From Terrimonas ginsenosidimutans (lineage in GTDB: Bacteria > Bacteroidota > Bacteroidia > Chitinophagales > Chitinophagaceae), in the NCBI RefSeq assembly GCF_022012415.1, contig NZ_JAKLTR010000011.1, positions 1 to 64,000 of the forward strand: DNA of 64,000 nucleotides. Direction: 5' to 3'. Positions 53,535 to 62,296 of this stretch are shown here, piece by piece. Below the pieces are notes generated by a model. The model was not told the DNA's origin. It did not search any database and saw nothing but the letters and a program-made list of their open reading frames with translations. The position numbers were made by a program, and so were the translations under genes. Position 1 is the first letter of the stretch. Every line of letters begins with the position of its first letter.

Positions 53535-54077
53535 ATGCAAGGCATTCTTCTTTTGCCGGTTTTCGGTATCTGCTGATCATATTGGAGCAGTTTGTCTCTC
53601 ATGGATCTTTCACGAGTTCACGCACTGGCTTGCGGAAACGTACCGGGGCATGAGATGGGGATGACGTTAAGCAAGTCTTTTCCGAAATCAGTATTTACCA
53701 TACTGAAAAAGACTATCACGTAAAAGTGCTGCAGAGCCAGCCGCCAAGATCGTGGAAGCTCTGATCGCATTTTTTATAATGCGAAACAAGCGCGCTAAAG
53801 TATTTTACCCTTTTCCGTTCTCATTTTACCTTCGGTTGTTAGCAACTTCGGTGAGCTTTTCCAGGCTGAAAGATGAGGCAAGGATCAGTCAGTTTACCGG
53901 AATCGGCATTTACACGCAGCCGCTGATAGTAACAATCTTCCTTTTTGTATTGTTTTATATCATATCAAAGCAATACAGGTTTACCTGGAAGTTCAACACC
54001 ATCCACTTGGACTGACACTGATTGTTGCTGCTGTGATTATTCTTTTGAATAAATATTTGAGTGTCCGGATTCTATAA
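53535..54077 (+). pseudogene. Frameshifted relic of a membrane protein with HEFTH motif
   Basis: No single frame is open, but joining short pieces in different frames gives one coherent membrane protein. The pieces are RYLLIILEQFVS, then WIFHEFTHWLAETYRG with an HExxH motif (about 53600-53655), GHEMGMTLSKSFPKSV, HTEKDYHVK, a long open part from about 53722 to 54013 (AAKIVEALIAFFIMRNKRAK and LLATSVSFSRLKDEAR), and LTLIVAAVIILLNKYLSVRIL ending in TAA at 54075. At least four frame changes separate them. HExxH plus membrane helices suggests a zinc-metalloprotease-like membrane protein. ATG at 53535 is a possible original start. Sequencing error is an alternative for one break but unlikely for all. 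Confidence 0.7.
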
Positions 54078-54081
54078 CATA

Positions 54082-54966
54082 TCAGCGAACCAGCAATTGT
54101 TTATTCTTTAAATCAAAGCTGATCTGGCTTCCCAACCAGTTCATCCAGATAATTCCGTCGTAGATCAACCCATCTACGAACTGCACGTTGGGTTTAGCAA
54201 CTGAAATAGAAGGCTGCGCCGCTGGCGAGATCGTGTTCACCTGTGTAATAAAAATGGAAGAGACAAATGTCGTATCAAACTCACTTTTCTTGTCTATCCG
54301 CTTAACGTTGGCAGTATCATTGGTGTTTATCCCAAATGTTTGAAGATGCTTTGAATTAATCCTGTAGATGTCTTTGCCCGCTCCGCTGTCCATCGAGAAC
54401 TGAAGGGTGAGTTTGTCATTCACTTTGAAATAAGCAAAGATCGTCAATGAGCGATCGCGGGATTGTTCCAATTGAACGGGGATCACTTTTGCTGTCTTTC
54501 TGATCGTCGTAAGCGTTGCGGCGGATTCAACACGGATCACCTTTTTGATAAAGTCAAACGTGAACGGATATTCTTCAACAGATTTAAGTGAAATAATTCC
54601 ATCGATACCTCCCAGGTTCACGTCAAGCCAGCTTACCTCATCTTTCTGTTTTCTCATATTCCCAAGTTCGAAGTTGCTGACTGTGTAAAGGTCAATGTCC
54701 AAACGTTCACCCGTTGCACGGAAACCGGTGTAACCTCCATCCTGTTTGACCGTATCTTTTAGCTTTTGAAAAAATGATTTGGTGAAAACCGTGAGTCCTG
54801 CGCCCGTGTCGAAAATGAAACTGCCTTCCACACCGTCAACTTTGGCTTTGACAAGAATATGCCCTGAGGGAAGCAGGTCAAACGGGATTTCATTTTTCGA
54901 ATTGATCTGGGAAAAGCCAGCCATTTGAAACAGAACGATTACAACGGGTAGAAACAACGCCTTCAT
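54082..54966 (-). CDS. Exported retropepsin-like aspartyl protease
   Basis: A 294-residue exported protein with signal peptide MKALFLPVVIVLFQMAGFSQ. The first lobe has FIFDTGAGLTVFT (Asp 53), and a second lobe-like motif, LQFSMDSGAGKDIYRINSK, lies near residue 200. Same two-lobe plan as the protease at 36464, but without the PDZ domain. The start at 54966 is set by the signal peptide. It lies 50 bases after the CPBP gene and shares its direction, so it may be the third gene of that operon. Its 3' end abuts the HEFTH pseudogene. Confidence 0.85.
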   Translation of the reverse strand: MKALFLPVVIVLFQMAGFSQINSKNEIPFDLLPSGHILVKAKVDGVEGSFIFDTGAGLTVFTKSFFQKLKDTVKQDGGYTGFRATGERLDIDLYTVSNFELGNMRKQKDEVSWLDVNLGGIDGIISLKSVEEYPFTFDFIKKVIRVESAATLTTIRKTAKVIPVQLEQSRDRSLTIFAYFKVNDKLTLQFSMDSGAGKDIYRINSKHLQTFGINTNDTANVKRIDKKSEFDTTFVSSIFITQVNTISPAAQPSISVAKPNVQFVDGLIYDGIIWMNWLGSQISFDLKNKQLLVR

Positions 54967-55016
54967 TTTTTTTCTTTCAAAAATAATTTTTTCTGAAGAG
55001 TTGTACAGTGATTTTT

Positions 55017-55835
55017 TTATTCTCGCAGATCTGAGATGGATGCAGACCGGTTTCTGTTTCGAATGAAGAACCATGTTGCCAGTATTCCCCCTGCAAATAT
55101 GACGATATGGATGGCGATCCCCAGCGCATCCAACTTTTGTTGGGCGTTAGGAGTATGTCCTTCTTTTAGTTTCAATGCAAAGAAGGCGGCTTCTCCTCCT
55201 TTCATACCCAGCACAACTTGTAATATATTCAGCGAAGCGTGTATTCCTGTTGGCATGGCAATGCCCGCGGAGCGAATAGCGGAAAGAGCAAACAGGAATG
55301 CCCAGATAAACGGACCCATGAACGCGATATACCAGGTCCAACCGGAGACTATGTGATATAAGGCGAACACGACTGCCGAAAGAAATTGCGCAGTCCACAA
55401 TCCATATTCGCGGTCCAATCTGACCATTGTGTATGATCTGAATGCCAGTTCTTCCATGAACGCAAACGGGATGATCATCAGGTAGATGCTGGCAGTTTTT
55501 AATGGCGATGCAGTCAGAGGCGTTTTGCTGAGTTTGAGTTCGGAAAAAACCAGCAGGACCGCAAGTATACAACTCATTATAATAGCTCCGGCTAAAAGTC
55601 CTCCTGCAAAACGCAGCGGTGTCTTTCTATCAATTCTTAAATAGATATCAGCGAAGGACTTTTTCTCAAACCGGAGAAATAAATAGATCAAAACTATCGC
55701 AGAAGCAATGCCGAAACCAGCCTGAACCCAACGTACAGCTTCAGGCGGAGCAAACCAGGCCATTTTGCCGGTAGCGAATAATAGGATCTCGAACAGTATC
55801 CAGAACAGGATACATCTGAATAATACGATAAACAT
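55017..55835 (-). CDS. CPBP-family intramembrane glutamic endopeptidase
   Basis: A 272-residue multi-spanning membrane protease of the CAAX-protease/bacteriocin-processing family. EELAFRSYTMVRL (Glu 128, Glu 129, Arg 133) is the EExxxR motif. FALYHIVSGWTWY and GIHASLNILQ provide the second and third motifs with their histidines. About eight membrane segments. Possible roles are prenyl-protein processing, peptide immunity or regulated intramembrane proteolysis. It starts nine bases after the XRE-TM gene. Confidence 0.92.
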   Translation of the reverse strand: MFIVLFRCILFWILFEILLFATGKMAWFAPPEAVRWVQAGFGIASAIVLIYLFLRFEKKSFADIYLRIDRKTPLRFAGGLLAGAIIMSCILAVLLVFSELKLSKTPLTASPLKTASIYLMIIPFAFMEELAFRSYTMVRLDREYGLWTAQFLSAVVFALYHIVSGWTWYIAFMGPFIWAFLFALSAIRSAGIAMPTGIHASLNILQVVLGMKGGEAAFFALKLKEGHTPNAQQKLDALGIAIHIVIFAGGILATWFFIRNRNRSASISDLRE

Positions 55836-55844
55836 TATCTGAGA

Positions 55845-56264
55845 TTAATTTCTTCTCCAGAGAAAAAAGAGAGCGGTTGTAATAAACAGCACCATAATGA
55901 TGGCGAGTACGATGAGTTCAAATGCGGTTTCCGGGAAACGGGGCGATTGTGCGATAAAAGCCCAACAGGCGAGAAAGCTGATGAGGGGCAACCCGGCAGA
56001 AATGACGATTTTTTGAGATTTTGTCATACCAGTGGCAGTTTTTAGAGGCGACTCCCGGACTTCGGCTTGCTCAAGAGAAATTTCCAGGGCTGCCGCCAGG
56101 GTTTTAAGCGTATAACTCCTGGGAACGATCTCGCCATTTTCAATCCGCTGTATGGAGCGCACGCTGACATTGGTAAGATCAGATAATTCCTTCTGCGTAT
56201 AGCCCTTGGCAAGCCTTGCTTCCTTTACAGATGCCGCGATCATTTCCTGGGATTTTATTTTCAT
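55845..56264 (-). CDS. XRE-family regulator fused to membrane segments
   Basis: A 139-residue protein. An XRE helix-turn-helix (about 10-65: KEARLAKGYTQKELSDLTNVSVRSIQRIENGEI) is followed by two membrane segments (IVISAGLPLISFLACWAFIA and AFELIVLAIIMVLFITTALFFLW). A DNA-binding domain tethered to the membrane is typical of regulators released by proteolysis. Its operon partner nine bases downstream is an intramembrane protease, which makes that mechanism plausible. Confidence 0.92.
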   Translation of the reverse strand: MKIKSQEMIAASVKEARLAKGYTQKELSDLTNVSVRSIQRIENGEIVPRSYTLKTLAAALEISLEQAEVRESPLKTATGMTKSQKIVISAGLPLISFLACWAFIAQSPRFPETAFELIVLAIIMVLFITTALFFLWRRN

Positions 56265-56510
56265 CCGAAATTACCTAATAGGTCAAAGATAATTCAATAA
56301 ATGACCCGCCATTAGGCCGTCACTTTGGTGCCAGATGTGTCAAACAGAATGATTTAGGAGTAATCAACTGTAATCAATGGCCTGCCAACCGGCGCTCAAG
56401 AAGACCGGTATCATTATTATTGCGTTCGTCTATTAATCCTGTCGCTTGTCGACCAGGCCTTGCCCTCCCTTTTGCCCATCACTAGGTTTGTGTGACAAAA
56501 CACGAATACC

Positions 56511-56924
56511 ATGCGATCAATATTATTAAGCTTTCTTATCATCTGTCTTACTGGCATTCTTCATGCTCAGGGCCCGGTCGGTAAATGGAAAAAGATCTCC
56601 CACGTTTCCGAATATGAGGGTAAAAAATTTGACAGTCACACTGCGCTTCTCCACAGCCGTCCCTGTGCAGCCAATGTGATCTGGGAGATCAATGCGAGCG
56701 GAACCTTTCGCCTGGATGCATCTAAAAGCGGCTGTGATGAAAAGTACAGAAATATCCAGGAAAAGCTCTGGTCAAAAACGAAATGGAAACTTGTTGGAAA
56801 CAAGTTCACTATTTCCGCTACAGACTTTGTCGTTGGACAAAGTTATCTCATCACCATTTCCGGTAATAAACTGATCATGACCGGCACTGAAGGCCAGGGC
56901 ACCATCACATATCAAAAACTATAA
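56511..56924 (+). CDS. Exported lipocalin-like protein
   Basis: A 137-residue exported protein with signal peptide SILLSFLIICLTGILHAQ. GPVGKWKKISHVSEYEG opens a lipocalin-like beta-barrel: ANVIWEINASGTFRLD and KWKLVGNKFTISATD are strand-pair blocks with a 'W...G' start. Ligand unknown. It is followed after four bases by a second similar protein, so the two are probably one transcript. Confidence 0.75.
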   Translation: MRSILLSFLIICLTGILHAQGPVGKWKKISHVSEYEGKKFDSHTALLHSRPCAANVIWEINASGTFRLDASKSGCDEKYRNIQEKLWSKTKWKLVGNKFTISATDFVVGQSYLITISGNKLIMTGTEGQGTITYQKL

Positions 56925-56927
56925 CTT

Positions 56928-57368
56928 ATGAAAACGAAACTCTTGCTTTCATCACTCCTGCTGCTATTTTTTTTGCCAGTATTCCAGTCGTGTAAAAAAG
57001 ATAAAGAGCCAAACAGAACCCAATTGCTTACTGCCAGACCATGGCGCATGATCTCAGGAGTAGTGATCGACGCGGCAGGCAATGAATCGGATGTGTATTC
57101 CGGCTTAAAGAGTTGTGAGCAGGACAATGAATTCACCTTTACCACAGATCTCGTGCACGAGCATCGGGAAGGTGCAACAAAATGTCATCCGGCCGATCCT
57201 CAGACGATCTATTTCGCCAGCTGGAAATTTTTGAATAACGAATCCATTGTAGAAATTTCTGCAGGGAGCCAGCGATTGGAATATAGAATTGTTTCACTGA
57301 CAGCAACTGAATTCGTATTTGATGTTTTATTTGGAACGTCAAGGCAACATGTGCGCATGATCCATTAG
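56928..57368 (+). CDS. Lipocalin-like lipoprotein
   Basis: A 146-residue lipoprotein with lipobox cysteine (LPVFQSCKKDKEP). TQLLTARPWRMISGVVIDA and DNEFTFTTD are the small-lipocalin blocks found in many Bacteroidota lipoproteins, and a paired FASWKFLNNESIVEI ends the barrel. Four bases separate it from the previous gene. The ligand is not known. Confidence 0.75.
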   Translation: MKTKLLLSSLLLLFFLPVFQSCKKDKEPNRTQLLTARPWRMISGVVIDAAGNESDVYSGLKSCEQDNEFTFTTDLVHEHREGATKCHPADPQTIYFASWKFLNNESIVEISAGSQRLEYRIVSLTATEFVFDVLFGTSRQHVRMIH

Positions 57369-57459
57369 ATAACCCTAACTGTTAGTTATAGACGAAGGTC
57401 CTGGCTCTTATTGATCATTTTTAATGCTATAACCAGCAAGTTACATTAGATAAACTATT

Positions 57460-58053
57460 ATGATAAAGATGATCCTTGTAGTGCTTCTTGATATTATCAT
57501 GATCTGTGCGGATGCACAGGTGTTGAAAGATGGCGAGTACTATATAAAGATAAATGATACCGGAAAATTTCTTGCGATCACCGGGGCAGATAAGAAAAAT
57601 GGTGCGCGACTGATTCAGTGGGACAATGAATATAAAACGCACTTTTCGTTTATTCTTACGCATCTCGGCAACGATATCTATACGATCAAAGCAAAACATA
57701 GCGGGAAGTATTTGAGTACGGAAGGTACTCCGGCTGCGGGCGTCAGGATCATTCAATGGGATTGGTTGAACCAGATGAATCAGCGATGGCATATCGTAAA
57801 ACAAAAAGGTAGCCGGGGATATGTAATGAGCTCCGCTGAAAATAAGATGCGCGTGGTCATGCAACACTGGAATTCTTCCGTTAGGCCCGGCAATGGAACT
57901 TACCTGTTTCTTTCCGGCGACAATACAATGCGGGGAATGGTCATGGATTTTAAAAGAAATGAAATCGAAGCCATCGAAGAAAATGCTGATAAGCAGGAAA
58001 GCCCGGAAAAGCCTGCTAAACCTACCATCAAGCCTGTTAAAAGCAAACAGTAG
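57460..58053 (+). CDS. Exported RICIN (beta-trefoil lectin) protein
   Basis: A 197-residue exported protein with a hydrophobic start (IKMILVVLLDIIMICADA). The beta-trefoil has QW motifs characteristic of RICIN domains: GARLIQWDNEY, AGVRIIQWDWLNQMNQRWHIV and RVVMQHWNSSV, with KHSGKYLSTEGT repeats. It ends in a Pro/Lys-rich tail (PEKPAKPTIKPVKSKQ). It is the first of three exported RICIN genes in a row on the same strand. Confidence 0.88.
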   Translation: MIKMILVVLLDIIMICADAQVLKDGEYYIKINDTGKFLAITGADKKNGARLIQWDNEYKTHFSFILTHLGNDIYTIKAKHSGKYLSTEGTPAAGVRIIQWDWLNQMNQRWHIVKQKGSRGYVMSSAENKMRVVMQHWNSSVRPGNGTYLFLSGDNTMRGMVMDFKRNEIEAIEENADKQESPEKPAKPTIKPVKSKQ

Positions 58054-58094
58054 ACGTTAAGCTGTCTCTACTCAAACGCATAAACTGATCAATC

Positions 58095-58691
58095 ATGAAA
58101 TCTATCCATCTTATCGCATTTGTTTGTATGATCTTTAATTGCGGATACGTATTCGCTCAAACCAATGCAGCTTCCTTACCCAAAGACGGGTGGTACAAGA
58201 TCCGCATAATTCCCAACGGAACCTATTTAACCGTTGAAAATGTAAGCCGGGAGAATGGCGCAAACCTGATCCAGGCGGGCTATGCCGATCAACGAAACCA
58301 GCAATTCTATGTTCGGCGTTTCATTGATGGAACTTTTACCATTGAAGCGGCGCACAGTAACAGGTTTGTTTGCGCCAGCAGGGCAATCGAAGGGGAGCGC
58401 GTTGTGCAGGGAGATTCGCCTGATATCACCGGTAAGTGGCGGATGAAGTATTCGGGAGAATGCAGCCCCGGTATTGTTATTACCTATGGGTCTACCAGTA
58501 TTCCGATGAATATGATCGGGCAGGGGCCCAACCTGCTGATAAAATCTCCTGAATACCATGACGGCGCAACGGACTGTGTCTACAAATTCATGTTCGAACC
58601 AATACCGACACCAATGATATCGAATGGAACAGAAAAAACACAGACGCAAAAAATGCCAGGAGGCGTGATCCTTAAGAAAACAAAGAATTGA
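58095..58691 (+). CDS. Exported RICIN (beta-trefoil lectin) protein
   Basis: A 198-residue exported protein with signal peptide SIHLIAFVCMIFNCGYVFAQ. One beta-trefoil unit reads GWYKIRIIPNGTYLTVENVSRENGANLIQAGYADQRNQQFYV, with RFIDGTFTIEAAHSNRFVCAS next. The Q-W motif is weaker than in the previous gene. A basic tail (GVILKKTKN) ends it. It lies 41 bases after the first RICIN gene and 25 before the astacin gene, so all three probably share a transcript. Confidence 0.85.
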   Translation: MKSIHLIAFVCMIFNCGYVFAQTNAASLPKDGWYKIRIIPNGTYLTVENVSRENGANLIQAGYADQRNQQFYVRRFIDGTFTIEAAHSNRFVCASRAIEGERVVQGDSPDITGKWRMKYSGECSPGIVITYGSTSIPMNMIGQGPNLLIKSPEYHDGATDCVYKFMFEPIPTPMISNGTEKTQTQKMPGGVILKKTKN

Positions 58692-58716
58692 TCCAAACTT
58701 CAAAAAATAGTCTCTT

Positions 58717-60141
58717 ATGCGAATTGTTATTTTTTTGATGCTGCTTTTTGCGGCGGGCATATCCCAGGCACAACACGGATACAGCCAGATCAAGGTAAAG
58801 CTGCCAATGTCCCCGGCGGAAAAAACCTACTATGTAAAAAAAGTAATGAACAAACTTGTACTGAATGATGATATTATCGTGGGAGATGTTGGGGCCACTG
58901 TCCGGATTTTTCAAAGTACGAATACCGACGGAGGCTATATCTGGCCAAAAGGAGATGTGCCGGTGAAAATTGATTTAAGTATGAAGAATGAAACAACTGA
59001 GAGAGGAAGCAATCTTTATAGCAATGCAGTAAAGGCAATTGATCTGCTGAATGCAGAAACAAACCTGCGACTAGTTGCGTACAAAGGACAGCGCGATTAT
59101 ATCCGGATCATGTTCAGCCCTGAAAAGGGTTTCGGTGGTCTTTCACCAGTTGGCCGACGGGGAGGCGAGCAGATCGTTTACATTACCAGATATTCAACAA
59201 CTCAGACGATCGTCCACGAATTATTGCATTCTCTTGGATTCTGGCACGAGCAAAACCGGCCAGATCGCGATCAATACATATCTATTGATACAAATAAGGT
59301 TAAACCAGAATTCCGATACGCCTTCCAGATCGAGCCCGGCATCACGAATACTCCATATGATTATAATTCCGTGATGCACTACAACCAATATTCGTTTGCC
59401 ATTGATCCGAATGCGCCGGTAATGAAGTGTAAGAGAAATAATAAAGAAGAAGATTGTGATCTTGGTAGCCTTTATTTTGAATTAAGCGAAAAAGATATAG
59501 CGGGCGTCAATACAGCGTATTGGTTTAATAAAGATGTCGCCCGGCGTAACTATGCTGAGTCATTGGGGATGGATGATGCGCCTTCAAGAAAACTAACCAA
59601 TCGGGTATCGCTGCCTGCGTCAGACCAGAATGGGGGCGCAAAGCCACTTGTCAACGGCGTTTACATGATCAAAGAAACCGCTACGCTAAAATATCTTGAT
59701 ATTAAGGATATCAGTAAATCGGATGGTGCTGTTCTTCAGCAATGGGATAAAGTAGGTGGCGCCAATCAACAGTTTGCTGTGCAGGAGATCGGCAATGGAG
59801 TGTATACATTAAAAGCGATGCACAGCGATAAGTTTCTTACAGTCAAAGATCAAAGTAAACTTGAAGAGGCGAAAATCCTGCAGGCGGCCTATAATGGTCA
59901 GGATAACCAGAAGTTCTATATTCAATATAACCAGGCTAATAAGGCTTACCGTATAAAAGGGCTGCAAAGCGATAAACAATGGTTTATAAGATCACAGGAT
60001 AACGGGGATCAGTTTTTTCAGACTTCCGGAGCAACAGCGTATTTCATTTTTGAAAGAATAGGCGATCTGCCAAAGATCCAGTCAACCTCTGATGTTAAGA
60101 TACGTACAGGATCAAACATAAAAAAAATGTCTGGTAACTGA
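58717..60141 (+). CDS. Exported astacin (M12A) metallopeptidase with C-terminal RICIN domain
   Basis: A 474-residue exported protease with signal peptide MRIVIFLMLLFAAGISQAQ. The zinc motif TIVHELLHSLGFWHEQNRPDRD (residues 165-186) is HExxHxxGFxHE of astacins, and DYNSVMHYNQYSF (about 214-226) is the Met-turn. A C-terminal RICIN beta-trefoil (about 314-455) has LQQWDKVGGANQQFAVQEIG, AMHSDKFLTVKDQS and QDNQKFYIQYN. The lectin probably directs the protease to a glycan surface. It closes the three-gene RICIN run. Confidence 0.93.
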   Translation: MRIVIFLMLLFAAGISQAQHGYSQIKVKLPMSPAEKTYYVKKVMNKLVLNDDIIVGDVGATVRIFQSTNTDGGYIWPKGDVPVKIDLSMKNETTERGSNLYSNAVKAIDLLNAETNLRLVAYKGQRDYIRIMFSPEKGFGGLSPVGRRGGEQIVYITRYSTTQTIVHELLHSLGFWHEQNRPDRDQYISIDTNKVKPEFRYAFQIEPGITNTPYDYNSVMHYNQYSFAIDPNAPVMKCKRNNKEEDCDLGSLYFELSEKDIAGVNTAYWFNKDVARRNYAESLGMDDAPSRKLTNRVSLPASDQNGGAKPLVNGVYMIKETATLKYLDIKDISKSDGAVLQQWDKVGGANQQFAVQEIGNGVYTLKAMHSDKFLTVKDQSKLEEAKILQAAYNGQDNQKFYIQYNQANKAYRIKGLQSDKQWFIRSQDNGDQFFQTSGATAYFIFERIGDLPKIQSTSDVKIRTGSNIKKMSGN

Positions 60142-60284
60142 GGGCTGTTAGATGTATTTGACTGATGGGATCCCTGATGACATATCTGTCAGAAAAAATA
60201 TTGCATGCTTGTTGACTTTCCGTTACCCATGGCAACCACCAACTATACCCAGTGGCAGGACTGATACAGGTGTTCAAACAGCCG

Positions 60285-60890
60285 CTAGAGCAGATCCTGG
60301 TTTTGTACTATAGTTGCCTGCAGTTCCGCGAGTTCTTTCAAGTCGCTTATTTCTTTTTTGATGCCTTTCCTGATCTGGTAGATCAATACTACAGCCCCTA
60401 CTGGATAAGATATCATTACAATGAGCGATAACCAGGTTGGGACATGACTTGTAAACTCCGGCATCAGCATGTAAAACCCGGCCGTGTATAACGCCACGAT
60501 CAGAAAAGTAATGGGCCCGTGTATCTTCTTCCTGAACCTGTAGTAGTGCAGGGCTGAATTGGTGTTTTGCAAAAGTTGTGTGTCAAGCCTGATCCGTTTT
60601 GAGCGAAGAATACTCAGCCATTCAATGATCACCCGCAGCAGCATGCTTCCGATCATGAGCCATACCCCTGTCTGACCAAGAAGTGTTCTGTATGGAAACC
60701 AGACACCCAGGTACAGGTAGATTATAATGGCAAGTGAAAGGAGGATAATAATATTCACATACTGGAAGATGATACTGCTGCGTTTATTTGCCTTTGCTTT
60801 TTGCTGTAGCGCGGCAATGGATACAGGTGCAGGTGCAACAGGTTTGGCTTTTTGCCAGAGATCTCTCAATGATTTCATTTCATTATCCAT
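60285..60890 (-). CDS. Membrane protein coupled to an ECF sigma factor, possible anti-sigma
   Basis: A 201-residue protein. A cytoplasmic N-terminus (MDNEMKSLRDLWQKAKPV) is followed by four membrane segments (YVNIIILLSLAIIIYLYLGV, TGVWLMIGSMLLRVIIEWLS, PITFLIVALYTAGFYMLM and WLSLIVMISYPVGAVVLIY), then a basic tail with coiled-coil character (ISDLKELAELQATIVQNQDLL). Its gene overlaps the upstream sigma gene by eight bases. Not FecR-like; it may be an anti-sigma of a different type. No family recognised. Confidence 0.75.
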   Translation of the reverse strand: MDNEMKSLRDLWQKAKPVAPAPVSIAALQQKAKANKRSSIIFQYVNIIILLSLAIIIYLYLGVWFPYRTLLGQTGVWLMIGSMLLRVIIEWLSILRSKRIRLDTQLLQNTNSALHYYRFRKKIHGPITFLIVALYTAGFYMLMPEFTSHVPTWLSLIVMISYPVGAVVLIYQIRKGIKKEISDLKELAELQATIVQNQDLL

Positions 60891-61371
60891 TGCCGAGAAG
60901 TTTTTTTAGTTTTTGTTTTATTCTGTGTATTCTCACCCGAAGGTTTCCTTCACTTATCCCGACGATCTGTGAGATCTCGGGATAGTCTATTTCTTCGAGC
61001 ACCATCATAATGATCAAACGATCCAGATCATTCAGTTGGCCGATAGCCTGGTAAAGATCTGTAAAGTGGACATCATCGGTTCTTTCCTCTTCTGCGTGAT
61101 CCTGTAGCTGCTCTTCTCCGACATTCCGTTTGTTCTTTTGTTTACGGAGATATTGCAGGCAGGTGTTTACGGTGATTCGATAGATCCATGTTTTATGGCT
61201 TGCCTCACCGCGGTAGGATGACCAGGCATTCCAGGTATTGATGAACACGTCCTGGGTGAGATCCGCTGCCATTTCACGATCACCTTTCAGGAAACCGGTA
61301 CATAGCTGGAACACCATTTCATGGTATTGCTCATAAAGGGAATCAAACTGTATTGGTTGCAGCGAACTCAT
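60883..61371 (-). CDS. ECF RNA polymerase sigma factor
   Basis: A 162-residue sigma-70 family factor. Region 2 shows FDSLYEQYHEMVFQLCTGFLKGD and LTQDVFINTWNAWSSYRGEAS. Region 4 shows LNDLDRLIIMMVLEEIDYPEISQIVGISEGNLRVRIHRIKQKLKKLL with a clear helix-turn-helix. The start at 61371 gives a four-base ATGA overlap with the hydrolase gene and is preferred over an ATG 36 bases further upstream (61407). It is flanked by overlapping genes on both sides. Confidence 0.92.
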   Translation of the reverse strand: MSSLQPIQFDSLYEQYHEMVFQLCTGFLKGDREMAADLTQDVFINTWNAWSSYRGEASHKTWIYRITVNTCLQYLRKQKNKRNVGEEQLQDHAEEERTDDVHFTDLYQAIGQLNDLDRLIIMMVLEEIDYPEISQIVGISEGNLRVRIHRIKQKLKKLLGNG

Positions 61372-62201
61372 TTGGCGAAATACTGACTGATTGAATTGTT
61401 CATCCATCCGGCGTCATCAAACATAATGAAATGTTTACTGTTGTTCGAGATAGAGATCATTTTGTCAGGAAGGTTTACGTATTGCGCCTGGAAAGTGGCT
61501 TCTGTTGTTTTTCTGTCCGGGAAAGATGCGCCCAGAATGAGCACGGGGATGTTGATCTTTTTCAATTCGTCGCGAAGATCCATTTTCAGCAGTTCGGTAT
61601 AGCCATACACAAAAGTTTTCCTGTCGGCCTGCATCATCCATTCCTGGATGGTTGCCGATCTCGCAGGCTCGAGCGTCATATTATCAGCCATCATTTTTAC
61701 ATATTTAGCCATCGCTTGCTGATCCATGGCAAGCATTTGATTATTGTAGGGATTGTCATAGGTCAGCTGGCTTGCACTCATACCCGGCGTCATTATTTCC
61801 CGCATGCAGGGGAGCGCATCAACTATCACGAGTTTCGACACGCGATCGGGCAGGGAAGCAGCTATTTCCGTGGCTAAATTTCCTCCCATACTATGACCGA
61901 TGAGGTGAAGGTTTTTAAGATCTTCTTTTTTTATATAATCGATCAGTGCGTCGCGAAGTGATTTATACCATGGTGTATCTATGGCTGGTAACTGGTTGAA
62001 ACCGGCGTATGATACCTGGTGTACCTGGTAGTTTTTCAGGCCGGAAGAATATTCGTTCCAGACAGCGCCAGGGCAACCGAACCCGGGCAGCAGCATTACA
62101 GGTGCCCCGGACCCTTTCTTTTCGATACTGACCGGTTTTGGCTGGGAGAAGAGGGTTATAGTGATTGCAAGCAGCACTATGGAGCAGAAAAGACGTTTCA
62201 T
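61368..62201 (-). CDS. Exported alpha/beta-hydrolase coupled to an ECF sigma factor
   Basis: A 277-residue exported hydrolase with signal peptide LFCSIVLLAITITLFSQ. PVMLLPGFGCPGAVWNEYS is the oxyanion strand, Ser 104 lies in LHLIGHSMGGNLATEIA, PVLILGASFPDRKTT holds the probable acid and SNNSKHFIMFDD the His. It looks like an ordinary lipase/esterase-fold enzyme. Its stop overlaps the sigma start (ATGA), so enzyme, sigma and membrane protein are a translationally coupled unit, which is unusual. First gene of that operon. Confidence 0.9.
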   Translation of the reverse strand: MKRLFCSIVLLAITITLFSQPKPVSIEKKGSGAPVMLLPGFGCPGAVWNEYSSGLKNYQVHQVSYAGFNQLPAIDTPWYKSLRDALIDYIKKEDLKNLHLIGHSMGGNLATEIAASLPDRVSKLVIVDALPCMREIMTPGMSASQLTYDNPYNNQMLAMDQQAMAKYVKMMADNMTLEPARSATIQEWMMQADRKTFVYGYTELLKMDLRDELKKINIPVLILGASFPDRKTTEATFQAQYVNLPDKMISISNNSKHFIMFDDAGWMNNSISQYFAK

Positions 62202-62296
62202 GATATTTTTTATTACTTGGATGCAGGGATGCCGGGATTGTTACAGCCGCCCGAACTTTTTTTTAGATTTATGCTATGTGAGGCCCCCGGGCCAAC

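Noticed and set aside
61431-61877. Plus-strand open frame inside the hydrolase gene
   Set aside because: Antisense to a clear alpha/beta-hydrolase with an intact triad.
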